Positions 1 to 11,764 of a stretch of 64,000 nt of DNA are shown piece after piece. The stretch covers positions 1-64,000 of the forward strand of contig JAOTOM010003669.1 of assembly GCA_034440615.1 (NCBI GenBank), in the 5' to 3' direction. Below the pieces are notes generated by a model. It made no database searches, was not told where the DNA came from, and worked only from the letters and a program-made list of their open reading frames with translations. The position numbers were made by a program, and so were the translations under genes. The first letter of the stretch is position 1, and each line of letters opens with the position of its first letter. This DNA is from Ashinkailepas kermadecensis. Taxonomy: Eukaryota > Arthropoda > Thecostraca > Neolepadidae.

Positions 1-99
1 CTACCGTTCACCTTACCATTAAAAGGTACCAATGTCGCCCATGTATTAATATTCCCCAATTCGTCAAAGCCATTGAATCTGCTTGAGACACAGCTGCTC

Positions 100-297
100 T
101 TATTGTGCATTTCGAGCGATGAATATTGGTGCCATCAGAAAAGCAAATTCTGTCAGCAGCGAGACTGACCTTACTTCCAGTAGGGTAATGATTACAGGTA
201 CTGACAGCAGGGCGGCCAGAAATGCCTTTGGACCCGGCACCCTTGTGGCTGTATCCGTGTCCCTCGCACCTATATGAAGACTCCTTACGTCTGTCAT
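100..297 (-). pseudogene. Hydrophobic ORF of the B module, copy 1
   Basis: Sixty-five codons read on the minus strand, starting MTDVRSLHIGARDT. Two hydrophobic stretches are visible (AFLAALLSVPVIITLLEV and LLTEFAFLMAPIFIA), which look like membrane segments. The same reading frame recurs in copy 3 (58611-58844) and, with frame breaks, in copy 2 (about 40139-40365, plus strand). I do not recognise the family. It may be a captured host fragment or an element-encoded protein. Confidence 0.35.
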
Positions 298-1012
298 GTG
301 TTCCTACTGTCCGACATTTTGCACCTCTTTATATTTGCCCTTCATATGCTCTATAATTGCTTTATATGATAAGGACCGGTCACACGAAGTCGGGTCATCT
401 CGGATCGTTGTTCACACAATGTCATGGTGTACTACTTCAGTGGCTCTAAAACTGAATTAAAATTTCATTTCACAAGCAACAGTAGCATTCGGCATAAGAC
501 CACATTGCGGGCGCAATGTGGCTAAGGCAGCTGACGCGCACAAAAATCCCAACTCCACACACGAGACGGCAGTGTAGAATAAGCATAATACTTGACCTGA
601 CCTAACACCATTGACCTTGTCACATATTTGAAAGCGGAATGTCTATATCATTCTGTCATCATGTTTTGCACGAAAAGTGTTCCCCTTACTGCGATAAGAA
701 GAAATAATTTGACCTGACCTCCGTTTAGTAACCTTGGCCTTGATTACAATTTTTGGAAAGCAGAGTTATTTGATTTGATGAAAGAACATTATGATCTGGA
801 TTTGGTGTTGCTATGCTGCAACCACTGCGAATCTCGGCATTTTGGAGATTTGGGAATATTATCCTCCTTGATCCGTCCGAAGTGAATTTGAAGGGGAATT
901 AGATATCAAATTGGTGAATGAGGTCAAGAAGGCAAATATGGTGGAGTGCAAGCACCACCAAAGGTATAGAAAACTCCGCACTTAACCTTCTGGAGGGAAA
1001 GGATTACAAGTA

Positions 1013-1204
1013 CTAACAGGGCTGCAGTAAAAATGCCCCATTGCGACACACCTGGTGCGGGGACCATTCCAATTCCGCCGATTTGAAAACTGCTTTGATT
1101 TCTGCCATTATTCCCCCTTTCTGAAGTTTTGTACTTTTTATTTTCGACTCTAGCAAAGGAACCATTCCAGCCGACATATCCATTTCAAAACCGTCGGATG
1201 GCAC
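1013..1204 (-). pseudogene. Second conserved ORF of the B module, copy 1 (fragment)
   Basis: Starts PSDGFEMDMSAGMVPLLES and continues GIMAEIKAVFKSAELEWS. The same block appears at 59467-59736 (minus) and inside 39114-39626 (plus). In those copies a strongly hydrophobic segment follows (ATLLVLVIL...), which here is lost after a frame change. Family not recognised; probably a decayed gene carried by the element. Confidence 0.35.
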
Positions 1205-1452
1205 TTCTGGGAATCTCCTGGACTGACCTTTTCGGACTCCTTGGCCGTGACCGGAGAGGCATGTACCCGGTGTGTCCTACTCTTGCTCTTGGCTACGCTA
1301 TTGGGTACGTGTGGAGTTTTTAGATTGTTGTAGAAAAGTAGTAGGACGATTTCTCTGATTGATGTCTATGACCCGTTGTGCATTTTAGTGTGCTTGGTGT
1401 CGTGTGTGGTGACTGACTAGACTCGGCGATCACGATGACTACATCAATGCAC

Positions 1453-2030
1453 ATAAAGACATAAAAGATCAGTGCAACTATGAGCCACAAGGGCCCTTCT
1501 TGGTTGCACTTTGGACACTGAACCAGTGCCCACCAAATCTGTCTATCAGCCCTCCCTGGAATACAGAAAAACAAGCCCCCTATTCTTATAATGATTGTGT
1601 ATGCCGTTTTTAAAGATGTTCAGTGTGTTGCTACTGACAATGGTTCCCGGCAGCTGGTTCCAGTGTTCGACTACCCTGTTGGTGAAGAAAGACTGTCTTA
1701 ACCTTGTCCTGCTGTGATTAACTTTAATTTTGAATTGATGACCTCTAATTGCATCATTTCTGTTAAATTCGAACATTTCCCTGAGATATCCCTGTTCCTG
1801 ACCATGAACAAATTTTAAAACCTCGATGAGATCTCCTCTCAGCCTTCTATATCTAGGTGAAAACATATTCAATTTCTTCAATCTTTCGTCATATGCCACT
1901 TTGCCTATACCATGAACCATTTTTGTTGCCCTCTTTTGTACTCTCTCTAAAAGCCAACAATCTTTCTCATAACTAGGGGACCAAGCTTGGACACAGTATT
2001 CTAAATGTGGACTGACATGAGTACATGCTT
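1453..2030 (-). pseudogene. 5'-truncated CR1-like LINE (ORF2 C-terminus and 3' UTR)
   Basis: The minus strand encodes the end of a CR1-type ORF2: [20 protein letters not shown], then RVQKRATKMVHGIGK, and near the end VEHWNQLPGTIVSSNTLNIF. It is followed by a 3' UTR containing GGGCCCTTGTGGCTC, also seen after the LINE at 8160-11760. Copies 2 and 3 of the host element lack this block at the same position, so they are empty sites (CAATGCACATG/TTGATCAGAG type). Short ACAT repeats flank the insert. Non-functional fragment. Confidence 0.8.
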
Positions 2031-2632
2031 GATCAGAGTACATTGTTTTCGATTTCTATGCTTTTGTGGAGGCTGTGTCCCCTCCCCGACCCCGAATTCG
2101 CCCCACCAAAACTTTGGCTTCGCCCCTCCCTAATGTTAGGCCACAAGGAAATACCTTTACCCATCGGCATCACAGTTCAGGCCTGTTGTGCTTCGATGCT
2201 CCATCAAGGCCGGTGTGTTTTAGCCTGCATATGGGCGCATAAATATTTTACATAAGCCGGTGTGTTTGCTGGTGTGTAGAGTGAGGGGAGGGTGACGGTA
2301 ACGTTGACGATGACGATGACGTTGACGAGTACGATGGACCCGAGTCCATTGTATGACTGTAGTCGCATGCTATGACTCAAAGTTGTTATGTTGACATGTA
2401 CCGTGAACTGCTCTTTTGCTTATGTGACTTCACCTGTTACTGGACGATGTTGCCCGCTGGCGAGGATGCTGAATAAACATAAACATACACATCGTGAAAA
2501 AATCAGAATTATTGAGGTCTGAAAATATAGTGGGCGAAATCCGATGAGTTTTTGCTTGGGGGGGGGGAGGGTGCAGTACGTTGATATACTTCGCCCCCCT
2601 CCCCCAATGTTTTTAAAAAATCGACACCCCTG

Positions 2633-3659
2633 CTCTCAATACAATTGTTTTCGTGTTCTTTGTACTCAAACTACGAAAGCGTTACTGAGGATCACATTGG
2701 ATAGTCCCGAACCCTGATAGCAATGTCGACATAGCCTATGTCTGCAATCTGTATAATTATTTGAACTTTAAACATCATTGAATATAATTTGTCACATTTA
2801 GAACCGGCCTTATTTGACCTGTGTTGACCTTGAGATATCATGGTGACTTGGAGAACTTGGAGAAATTGGTCAATTTACACGTTCGGTGTGTGTTGTCCGC
2901 TTAGCATCCCATTAGATTCATCGCGGGGGTTGAGCTTACTTTTCCGGGACAGCTGCCCCTCCCCCTTGTTACCGGAAGTTTGCTATAGGCCTGTGGCACT
3001 GCGTGTCCATTAGTCCATTATCGACCTTTATATCCGTCTACGGGTGCTGTTTTCTCGAAATTATTGGGGGACGCAATGCATGAAGGCAATGGGAGAACTC
3101 AAATGAAGGGAAGGGGGGGGTACACTCCATAGTGTCCCATGTTAAAAGTTGAAATTATTGGTCGGGACAAGCAAAGATGGACAAGTATCCCCTGAAAAGT
3201 GCACCAGACGAAACCCCTGTATCCTTCCCATAATTTGCATCAGTTCCACCCCACATTCCTTCATTATGAGCATTCGTCGGTGGAAAAAGTCATGGAACGG
3301 TGCCAGCTGAGGACGAAGCCTGCGTGATGTGATGACCTGTTTCGGTGCGTATAGCAGGCTTCAGGTAAGTTTCAGGTAAAAATTGCCGTAAGATTTTTAA
3401 TAGAGAAAGATGTGTTCTATCACATAGTGTTCGTTTTATGGCTATAGGTCCATTTCTTAAAAAAAATATCACATTATAAGTTATCCTTAAAAAGCATTGC
3501 GGATAGAGTGCTTCGGCCGTTGAAAACTTGTGACGGCACGAAAAGTTCGAATCGCCGGATGGTTATACCTTATGTAAAGGACCTTGGCTCTCGTCAAGTA
3601 TCACTAGTTAAGGAAGTCTCCTGGTGTTTGTTGGGCGCCGTGTTGCCATTTACGCAATT

Positions 3660-3701
<42 letters not shown>

Positions 3702-4016
3702 GTACAGTGCTCGGAATTCCGGTGACGAGGTATTTTTCCAGATATAGTTTCCACGAGTCATTATGCCCTCGCTGGAAAACGAGTGAGTACTTGGGATGTA
3801 CCTACCAAGGTAGCATGCTCTAGAATCAACCTTGTAGCCATATTGATATGTTATATCGCAATAGCCATGTTCACTGAACGAACATTGGACATAGGAGCAA
3901 ACACGTAGAGGAGATTAAGTGGAGACGTGATTTGGATGTTTAAAATGGCAAATTGGTTAGATAATGCCAATATAAATTTGTGTTTGTGTTTTATGATTCA
4001 TTGGAATATGGGAAAT
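2633..4016. other. No gene seen; (AT)n microsatellite at 3661-3699
   Basis: Apart from an alternating AT tract of about 39 bp and several G/C homopolymer runs, I see no coding pattern, RNA gene or repeat shared with the rest of the window. Confidence 0.5.
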
Positions 4017-4114
4017 CTTTACCTTTCGGCCAACACATACCGCCAAGGTTAGTGATTTGTAAAGAGGTGTACAGTGGGAAACAGTGACGTCACAGAATTC
4101 AGGGAAGTGACTTC

Positions 4115-6177
4115 CAGAGTGGGAAACTTTCCGGGTTGGGAGTCGGAGTGCATACCGATTTCTTCCGGAGTACATTTTCATGGACATTATTCTTATGCAT
4201 GGAATCTGTTTACCAGTAACCGACCGGAAAAACCTAAATCAGTACCTATATAATATGCATAAGTAATATCATTCTCATTTTTGGTCAAATCAAATGCCAA
4301 AACATGAACAAAGAAGAACAATGGACGGCACCGCCCGGCAGTGACCCGTAATCAGGGTGGGAATTAAGGCACTTCTTAAGAGATTTTATCTCTGAAAACA
4401 TGTTTGCACTCTGGGTTCATACTGGATAGGATGGGCTTCACATGTACTCCGACACAAATGTGGGAACAAAGATATCAATAAAAACAAACGCAGAACGACA
4501 CCCAAAAAATGCTGGTTATTCCACTTATGGTCACCACTCAAATTAACCACTTTTTGTAGCAGTCAGCAGCCAGCCCACATCCTCACACACTCCATCAATC
4601 TCAACCACCGGAATTGCCGACAACGCGCCAAAGTTGATGCGCATGCTCACTGAGTACACTGTTCTCCGGCTTTGGAGCTGCGTCTTGGAAAACTTGTGTT
4701 CCTGCCACCCATATAGTGGGAAAGTCTGACAGTTTTAAGATGTTCTCCAGAGTCCTGGAGGCCACTGATCAGAATTGGCTGTGTTAGCGTTTTCTGTTCC
4801 GAAATCTGTCTGTCAACCAATCAATGCAAGGTAGCTTTTATATGATGTCATAACCATTAGCAACTTTGAACACATGTTAACAGTGTCATACTGCAAACAC
4901 AAGACCTTGACCAATCCTTTGCTTTGATCACATCCAACTGGCGTGTGCGGTAGCGGAGTTGCGTTCGTATTACGTGGGAAATTGGCTGCGTAGGTAGGTA
5001 TGCGCTCTGAGCTGAGGGTGAAGTGTGAAGTATTTTTGTTTGTTTTTCATATGGCTAGCCTTGTACTGAGACCAAAATTGAAAGGAAAGTGCATTGCTCC
5101 TGTGAGTTATGAGAAACGAAACGGTGCTGATTATTACGAGTCACTGCCGGGCGGTGCCATCCATTGTTCACTTCTTTGTTCCTATGTTTTGACAGTTGAT
5201 TTGACCAAAAATGAGAATATTACTTATGCATATTATGTAGGTACTGATTTAGGTTTTTCTGGTTGGTTACTGGTAAACAGATTCCATGCATAAAAATAAT
5301 GTCCATGAAAATGTACTCCAGAAAAATCGGTATGCACTCGGACTCCCAACCCGGAAAGTAAGTTTCCCACTCTGCCCGTAATAATCAGCACTGTTTCGTT
5401 TCTTATAACTCACAGGAGAAATGCTTTTTCCTTTCACTGTTGGTCTCAGTACAAGGCTAGCCATATGAAAAACAAACAAAATACTTCACACTGCACCCTC
5501 ATCTCAGAGAGCATACCTACCTGCGCAGCCAATTTCCCACGTAATATGAACGCAACTCCGCTACCGCACACGCCACAGTTGGATGTGATCAAAGCAAAGG
5601 ATCAGTCAAGGTCTTGTGTTTACTGTTAACTCGTGTGGACACTGTTAACCATGTGTTCAAAGTTGCTAATGGTTATGACGTCATATACAAAATACCTTGC
5701 ATTTATTGGTTGACAGACAGATTTCAGAACAGACAACGCTAATGCAGCCAATTCTGATCGGTGGCCTCCGGGACTCCGGAGACGTCTCTTAAAACTGTCA
5801 AAGTTTCCCACTATAGGGTGGCAGGAACAGGTATTCCAAGATGCGGCTCCAGAGCCGGAGAACAGTGTTCTCAGTGTGCATGCGCATCATCTTGCAAGTT
5901 GCTGTTGGCGCGTTGTTGTCGGTAATTTCGGTGGTTGAGATTGTGTGAAGCTGTGGTCTGGCTGCTGACTGCTACAAAAAGTGATTAGTTTGAGTGGTGA
6001 CCGTAAGTGGAATAACCAGCGTTTTTTGGGTGTCGTTCTGTGTTTGTTTTTATTGATATCTTTGTTCTCACATTTGTGTCTTTGTACATGTGAAGCCCAT
6101 CCTATCCAGTATGAACCGGAGTGCAAAAATGTTTTCAGAGATAGAATCTCTTAAGAAGTGCCTTAATTCCCACCCTG
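4115..6177 (+). mobile_element. Non-autonomous hAT-like element (outer), interrupted by a second copy
   Basis: Begins CAGAGTGGGAA and ends TTCCCACCCTG, a 10/11 inverted match. Flanks are GTGACTTC on the left and GTGACGTC on the right (7 of 8), as expected for hAT insertion. Removing the nested copy (4353-5374) and its duplication leaves 1033 bp, colinear with the copy in the eIF3g intron at 25200-26334. No transposase. The short ORFs here are by-products of the repeat. Confidence 0.88.
4353..5374 (-). mobile_element. Same-family hAT-like element nested in opposite orientation
   Basis: Read on the plus strand it begins CAGGGTGGGAATT and ends TTCCCACTCTG, so it is the reverse orientation of the surrounding copy. 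Both sides carry a perfect 8-bp duplication CCCGTAAT (4345-4352 and 5375-5382). Length 1022 bp. Together the two copies form a near 1.8-kb palindrome centred near 5260. Confidence 0.92.
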
Positions 6178-6211
6178 GTGACGTCACAGGAGTCGGGTGT
6201 CGATGACGGGC

Positions 6212-6259
6212 ACTAACCTAACCTAACATAACATAGCATAACCTAACCTAACCTAACAC
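6212..6259 (+). repeat. CCTAA-type interstitial telomere-like repeat
   Basis: Imperfect run of CTAAC/CTAACAT units inside MITE M2. CCTAA is the arthropod telomere unit (TTAGG on the other strand). Similar short runs occur near 43600, 43725, 54830, 54930 and 55140. Confidence 0.6.
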
Positions 6260-6374
6260 ATCAACATCCGACTCCTGTGACGTCACTTCCCTGACTCCTG
6301 TGACGTCACTGTTCCCTATTGTACACCTCTATAAATCACTAACCTTGGCAGTATGTGTCAGCCGAAAGGTAAAG

Positions 6375-7960
6375 AAAGCCGGAATGTGGGCACATAGGCA
6401 TGTTCACAATACATTGTTTATGAGCATGTTCAGATCAGTGTTGGATTTTCACTTCTCAGTCTTGGACTCAGAGTGTATAATTTTTGGGCTAACCAAAATA
6501 TGGAAAATGAGTTGTCACATCATCTTAGCCACATTCATAAACATTGCATTGGAATTACAAGAATTAATAAAACACCTTGGAGCACAAATTCATGGGAAAG
6601 TCGGTTTTAACATTAAAAAAAACATTTTTCGGTATATATTACGATCTAGGTAAAATACGATTTTTTCCGATTTTTTCATATACAGTATTTTAACGTAAAA
6701 ATTACGTTGCGACCACTCATTTTATCTGCAAATGATTACTTTTCAGGTGGCAAACAAATACATGATCATAATCTTCACTGCAAATATAGCACATCGCGTA
6801 TAATTATCCGTACCTGGTGTCACAGATGTGATAAAGAAGAAATTCAACACTCCATGCGCTCGATTTAATACTCTGACATCAAAAGCCTTCTATTTCTGCC
6901 TTGATTCAACATTTATTTCCGAGAATGAATGCTCGCAACCTGACACGTTATTGTATGGTAGGTATATTTATGTAGGTAATGACCACAGTTATACAGGTGG
7001 AAGGTACCTACAGTAATCTTCAAGTATTACACCTCACACTTTCTTTATATCAACAAGGTATCTAAGTCACCATCAGCTGACTTGGAATGGCAGTCAGGTG
7101 TTGGTGACATCACTCAAGCATACCTAGCAAAACCATACCTAATAAATTTGTAGTTTATGGTAATTCCTTTGATTTCTTTGAATTTCTTTTTTAATGCATT
7201 GTTTATGAAAGTGCTGATCATGATCTGACCACTCATTTCCTCAGTAAATGCATACTTTTCAGTTGGAAAGCAAAATAACACCCAAATGGTTACTTGGAGT
7301 TGGACAATATAGCATAAAAAGTATGCTGGCCGTAACGATCGCACAATGGGTCCGTACTACCGACCGTAACGACAGCACGCACGGTCTGTACCAGCGTCGT
7401 AGCGAGCGTACGTACAACGGTCTACTTACCGTTCGGCAGTGGAATGTGCATACTTTCTGTACGTATGGGCGGTGCCGGCTGGGGTGGAGTAGAGGCCGAT
7501 TTTGACCTCATTTGACCCTGAAGACATTGACCTGGGGTCAAGCAATGTATACTGCAGCGATTTCACTACAGCTGTAATTCCTCCAAATTTTGTGCTTCTA
7601 GTTTCAGATCTTAGGTGCCCGAACTCCCCCCGGTGAACGTTATGTGAGAGGCATGTTGACCGGGTATCTTCTGCACTTTCTACGGTAGCATTGTTTGCAC
7701 TCAAAATGTAACAGAATGTGGTGCGTACAGAACCAGGCTGTTGAAATAAACAACTTGAACTGTATATGGATGCAATGTTTCTTTCCAGAGACAAAGTTCC
7801 ATGATGACAATTCCAAATGGTCCAATTGGACATTCATTGCATGAGTGGGCTTTAATTAAATATTTCCCTCTCTACTTTCATGGGCAAATATTATTACATA
7901 AAGCAACTCATATGATAGTGTAAAGTGCAACATTAACCAACGGCCCTGACCGCTAACGAT
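6375..7960. other. No gene seen; dispersed repeat at 7000-7110
   Basis: About 110 bp at 7000-7110 recurs inverted at 13552-13665. The rest is AT-rich without recognisable coding sequence. Confidence 0.4.
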
Positions 7961-7980
7961 TGTGTGATCGGGTTAAAAAC

Positions 7981-8057
7981 GTGATGGCGCCGAGATTCGA
8001 ACCCACGACCATCCGCACGGAAAGCGGACGCCTTAACCAACTGCGCCAATCGCCGGC
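7981..8057 (-). pseudogene. tRNA-like sequence (Gly-UCC-like; SINE head or tRNA pseudogene)
   Basis: The minus strand shows an A box (TGGCGCAGTTGG) and a T arm containing GGGTTCGAATC. It also has a perfect anticodon stem TCCGC/GCGGA with loop TTTCCGT, giving anticodon UCC. The acceptor stem pairs at only about five of seven positions, so a functional tRNA is doubtful. A tRNA-derived SINE or pseudogene fits better. Confidence 0.55.
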
Positions 8058-8224
8058 ACGGAGTGGGCCGAGTACGCGATGTAGAGCATGCTGACTGAGG
8101 AGATGTTTATTTCCTCGACAATCTCCGATGAAGTGTCGCATGTTCTTTACACACCACCTAAAAAGTAATGTTCAAAATAAGGAAAAAAGAGATGTGACAC
8201 AGCCTAACCTAGAGCTAGGAGTCT

Positions 8225-8897
8225 AGGAGTGATAGGGATGGAGATAGTATGGTCCATGATAGTAGAGAGTGGAAAGTATCTAGATGCCAGAGTACCAGAC
8301 TAGCTTTAAGGAAAATTGACAAAGGCATTGAAATTAACAATAGGTTTGAGGTCCTGCAAGAGAGAGATAGTAATGCTGCTAGGGAGGAAGGTAGGAATGA
8401 CCAGGTAGCTGATGATAGAGAAGGGGAGGTCTTAGTTATAGGGGACTCGAGAGTGAAGTATATGGATCATACAACCCCAACAAACAGACTTGTGTTTGCT
8501 TCCCATGGGCCCAGGTAAAGGATGTTGGTGATAGGATAGAAGGAGTAATGCAGGATAGTGGAGAGAGCACAATAGTAATTGTGCAGGTTGGTGTAAATGA
8601 TGTAGGAAGAGCAAAAACAGAGGAAACAATAAAAGAGTATAGGGCTTTGATAGGTAGGTTAGCAGGAAGTAGGAAATGAGGCATGTAACATCCATCCTCC
8701 CTATGGTAAACGCAAGTGTAGAGTGGTACTCAAGGGCCATTGGGCTGAATACCAGGGTGGCCAAGATTTGCAAGGAACTTGTGGTGGGGTTCTTGGATTT
8801 CTGGGGGGGGGAGATTTCTGGGGGAGGACTGAAATGTTTGCATTAGATGGGTTACATTTGAGCAAGAGAGTTGAATTGCTCAGCAATAGGCATGAGT
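8225..8897 (+). pseudogene. LINE ORF1 remnant with SGNH-esterase-like domain
   Basis: The frame beginning at 8249 contains EVLVIGDSRVKYMD (block I with the GDS serine), then IVIVQVGVNDVGRAKTEETI (block with G-x-N-D). After frame changes DGLHLSKRVELLS follows near 8845 (D-x-x-H block). This order is that of the esterase domain in CR1-clade ORF1 proteins. Two or more frame breaks and a G-run near 8803 disrupt it. Confidence 0.75.
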
Positions 8898-8989
8898 AGG
8901 CTCTAAATAGGAAACAGGGAAACTAGGCAGGTCATGGGGGGATGTAGCTGATAAAGCGAGACATCTTGCAAGCAAGGGAAGGAATGGTT

Positions 8990-11690
8990 TATCATGTTTT
9001 TATGTCAATGCCAGAAGTGTTAGGAACTGCATATATGCATAATTGGGGAACTGCATGCATATATGTTGTCTGAAAAGCTAGATTTGGTATGCATAACAGA
9101 GGCATGGGTTAATGAAAGCATTTTTGGAGACAACTTGCAAGAATTTGAATTGACAGGCTACAACATGCATGCTTATCAAAGGAAGGCAAGGATAGGAGGA
9201 GGTATACTCTTGTATGTCAGACAAGTAATGAAATGTCATTCCATAGAGGATAGTGTACATAATGAAGTAGTAGAATCCTTGTGGTTAGATATCATTCTGA
9301 AGAATGGAACAAAATTTAGGATTGGGGCATTCTATAGACCTCCAGACCAGAATGAAAACATGACCAAAATGAAAACAAATCAGGAAGAAGTTTCATGGAT
9401 TGTTTTGAGGAAAATTTCTTTTTTCAAATGATATATGAACCTACAAGGGAAAATGAAATATTAGATCTTGTGCTTACTAATGAGGACAATTTTGTACAAA
9501 ATGTGAACATAGGAGAGACCTTGGGCAATAGTTATCACAACATTATATGCTTCTCATTGTATGTTGGAAATGTATGAACCAACAAGACATTGATTCCAAA
9601 TTTTGTTAAAGGGAATTACAATGAGTTCAGGATCTTCCTGAATTAAATTAATTGGGAAGACTTATTGAAAGGCTTACTTAGATGCTTATGAAATGTGGAG
9701 AATGATAAAATATAAACTATTTCAAGGTCAGGATAGGTTCATTCCCAATAGGCAAATTAGATTAACCAGGGTTAAGCACCCTTCATGGCTGACCAGGGAA
9801 GTAAAGCATTTACTGGAGTCAAAGAAACAGGCATTCAAGAAACTAAAATATGCTAACTCTGAGGTAAACCTCAAATCATATAAAATAGCTAGAAATATAG
9901 TTAGGAGGTGTGTTAGGGCATCTAAAAGGCTGGCTGAAATCAAATTAGCTCGTGAATGTTCAGCAGGCAATGCTAAGAGATTCTTTAGTTTTTACAAATT
10001 TAAGGCTAAAAAGTGTAATGTAGGACCACTGGAGGTAGATGGGGAATTAGTGGTTGATGATAGTGATATTATGGAATCCCTAAGCAAGCAATTCTCATCA
10101 GTCTTTACTAAAGAGAATTCTGGTAGAATAGAAACAACTGAATCGTATGCCATGACAGGTAATAGGTTGGAGTATCTTACAATAACTACAGAAGCTGTAG
10201 AAAAGCAGTTGCAGAATATAAAACCTAATAAAGCTTCTGGACCAGATGATATATATGCTAGGGTCTTAGTAGAGTGTGATAAAGCTTTAGCAGTTCCTCT
10301 AGGTATAATTTTCAGGCAGTCTATGGAATATTCTGAAGTGCCTGAAGATTGGAGAAATGCAAATGTAGCACCAATTTTCAAAAAGGGAAGTATGAAGTGT
10401 GTAGGGAACTACAGGCCAGTCAGTTTGACCTGAATAGTTTGCAAGGTACTAGAAAATCTGGTGAAACAGAATGTTCAGATTCATCTTGATAGGCAAAATC
10501 TTTTAAGGGATGCTCAACATGGATTTCGATCTCGAAGGTCTTGTTTAACTAACATTTTGGAGTTCATGGAGTATGTTACTAAAGAAGTAGACAATCAAAG
10601 CAGGATGGATGTTGTGTACTTGGACTTTAAGCAAAGTTTTTGATAAAGTTCCACATGGGAGGCTAATCCATCAACTACAGCAACATGGGATTGTTGGAAA
10701 AGTTATAGGTTGGATTGAAGCATGGTTGAAGGGAAGGAAACACAGGGTAGTGTTAAATGGATGTAAATCTGATTGGAGGGATGTTCTGAGTGGAGTACCA
10801 CAGGGCTCTGTTCTAGGGCCACTTCTCTTTATCATCTTTGTGAATAACATTGAGGTAGGGCTGAGGAATAGTGTTCAAATTTGCTGATGACATCAAGCTG
10901 GTAGGAGTGGCAAACAGTTGTGATCAATCTAGAAATATTCAACTAGACTTGGAGGACCTAAAAAAGTGGGCTGATCAATGGCAGATGTCTTTCAACTATG
11001 ACAAGTGTAGGGTTATGCATCTGGAGTCTGGAGGTGAGACTTTCAGATATACAATGGGAGGGAGGGAACTGGATGTTATTGAAGAGGAAAGGGATTTAGG
11101 TGTGTTGGTTTCAAAAGACCTTAAAGCAGAAAAACAATGTAGCTCAGCTAGGAACAGGGCACTCAGAATGCTGTGACTCATTAATAGAAGTGTGATATAT
11201 AAGAGCAGGGAAGTCATGAGAAAAAAAAACTGTACTTAGCATACGTGCGACCGCACTTGGAATATTGTGTACAAGCTTGGAGCCCCTACCTAGAAAAAGA
11301 TATAGACAAGTTAGAGAGAGTGCAGCACAAAGCAACTAGACTCATCAGTGGAATAGGTACTTAGAATATGGAGAAAGGCTTGTGGCATTAGATATGTACT
11401 CACTCAAGTATAGGAGATTAAGGAGGGACAGATTGAAATGTACAAAATTGTTAAAGGACTAGATCAGGTCAATTTAAATGGCGCTCTTCAGTTTAGAGTA
11501 TCACATAGGGTCTCAATCAATCAATCAATCAATTCAGGTTAGACAAGTTGAGGTGTAGGACAGTTAAGCGACAACAGGTCTTCAGTCAAAGGGTTGTTGA
11601 TCAGTGGAATGGGCTGCCTGCTGATATTGTGGGGAGTTCTTCATTGAATGTATTTAAAAGTAGGGTGGATAAATTTTTTTAGACAGGAAA
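8990..11690 (+). pseudogene. CR1-like LINE ORF2 (endonuclease and reverse transcriptase), inactivated
   Basis: Visible landmarks: NARSVRN, then KLDLVCITEAWVNES and GGILLYVRQ with GAFYRPP (endonuclease). Then come PNKASGPDDIYARVL, VAPIFKKGS and NYRPVSLT followed by a stop. Downstream are QHGFRSRRSCLTNI, VYLDFKQSFDKVPHGRL, SGVPQGSVLGPLLF, FADDIKLVG (catalytic Asp pair), WQMSFNYDKCRVMHL and [16 protein letters not shown]. Frame changes occur near 9430, 9690, 10433, 10640, 10880 and 11176. It is most like the fragments at 1453-2030, 45425-46030 and 53040-53160. Confidence 0.88.
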
Positions 11691-11764
11691 ATCTTGTTTT
11701 TGAGTTCTAATTTGGATGGATGGGGTGATATTTATGTTAAGTAAGTGTGCACGGCACAGACCCC

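Larger units (their letters stand above)
1..2632 (+). mobile_element. Terminal module (B) of large composite hAT-like element, copy 1 (left end outside window)
   Basis: This stretch matches 58570-60585 in the same orientation and 38464-40640 in the opposite one. Similarity of all three copies stops at 2632, where the sequence reads as the reverse complement of CAGGGGTGTCGATTTTTTAA; I take this as a transposon terminus. Just inside it lies a G-run/C-run pair (about 2560-2605) able to form a hairpin, as in the other copies. No transposase is visible. The minus strand carries remains of two hydrophobic ORFs shared with the other copies. A LINE fragment (about 1453-2030) interrupts this copy only. 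Confidence 0.75.
4017..6374 (+). mobile_element. MITE family M2, copy a, split by a hAT insertion
   Basis: Long terminal inverted repeats begin CTTTACCTTTCGGCC and run about 80 bp (4017-4100 against 6300-6374, including GCCAAGGTTAGTGATTT). A second uninterrupted copy lies at 46055-46375 (321 bp). Subtracting the inserted hAT (4115-6177 plus an 8-bp duplication) leaves about 287 bp here, close to the intact copy. Several perfect TGACGTCA palindromes lie in the arms. The target duplication is unclear. Confidence 0.7.
8160..11760 (+). mobile_element. Degenerate CR1-like non-LTR retrotransposon
   Basis: In order: an ORF1 remnant with an SGNH/GDSL-esterase-like domain, an apurinic endonuclease-like domain, and a reverse transcriptase with the catalytic FADD motif. 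The thumb/C-terminal region follows and ends ...GLPADIVGSSSLNVFKSRVD. Stops and frameshifts are scattered through both ORFs, and part of the endonuclease domain appears deleted around 9390. No clear 5' end or target duplication was found. It is a dead copy. Confidence 0.88.

Noticed and set aside
5000..5293. 97-codon frame starting MRSELRVKCEVFLFVFHMAS
   Set aside because: Lies wholly inside the nested hAT copy; the matching stretches at 5267-5479 and 25415-25618 are read in unrelated contexts without preserved frame.
6212..6259. True telomere or chromosome end
   Set aside because: Only a few imperfect CCTAA units inside a MITE, with unique sequence on both sides.
8429..8660. Host SGNH/GDSL esterase gene
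   Set aside because: The motifs belong to a CR1-type ORF1 directly upstream of endonuclease/reverse transcriptase, with frame breaks.
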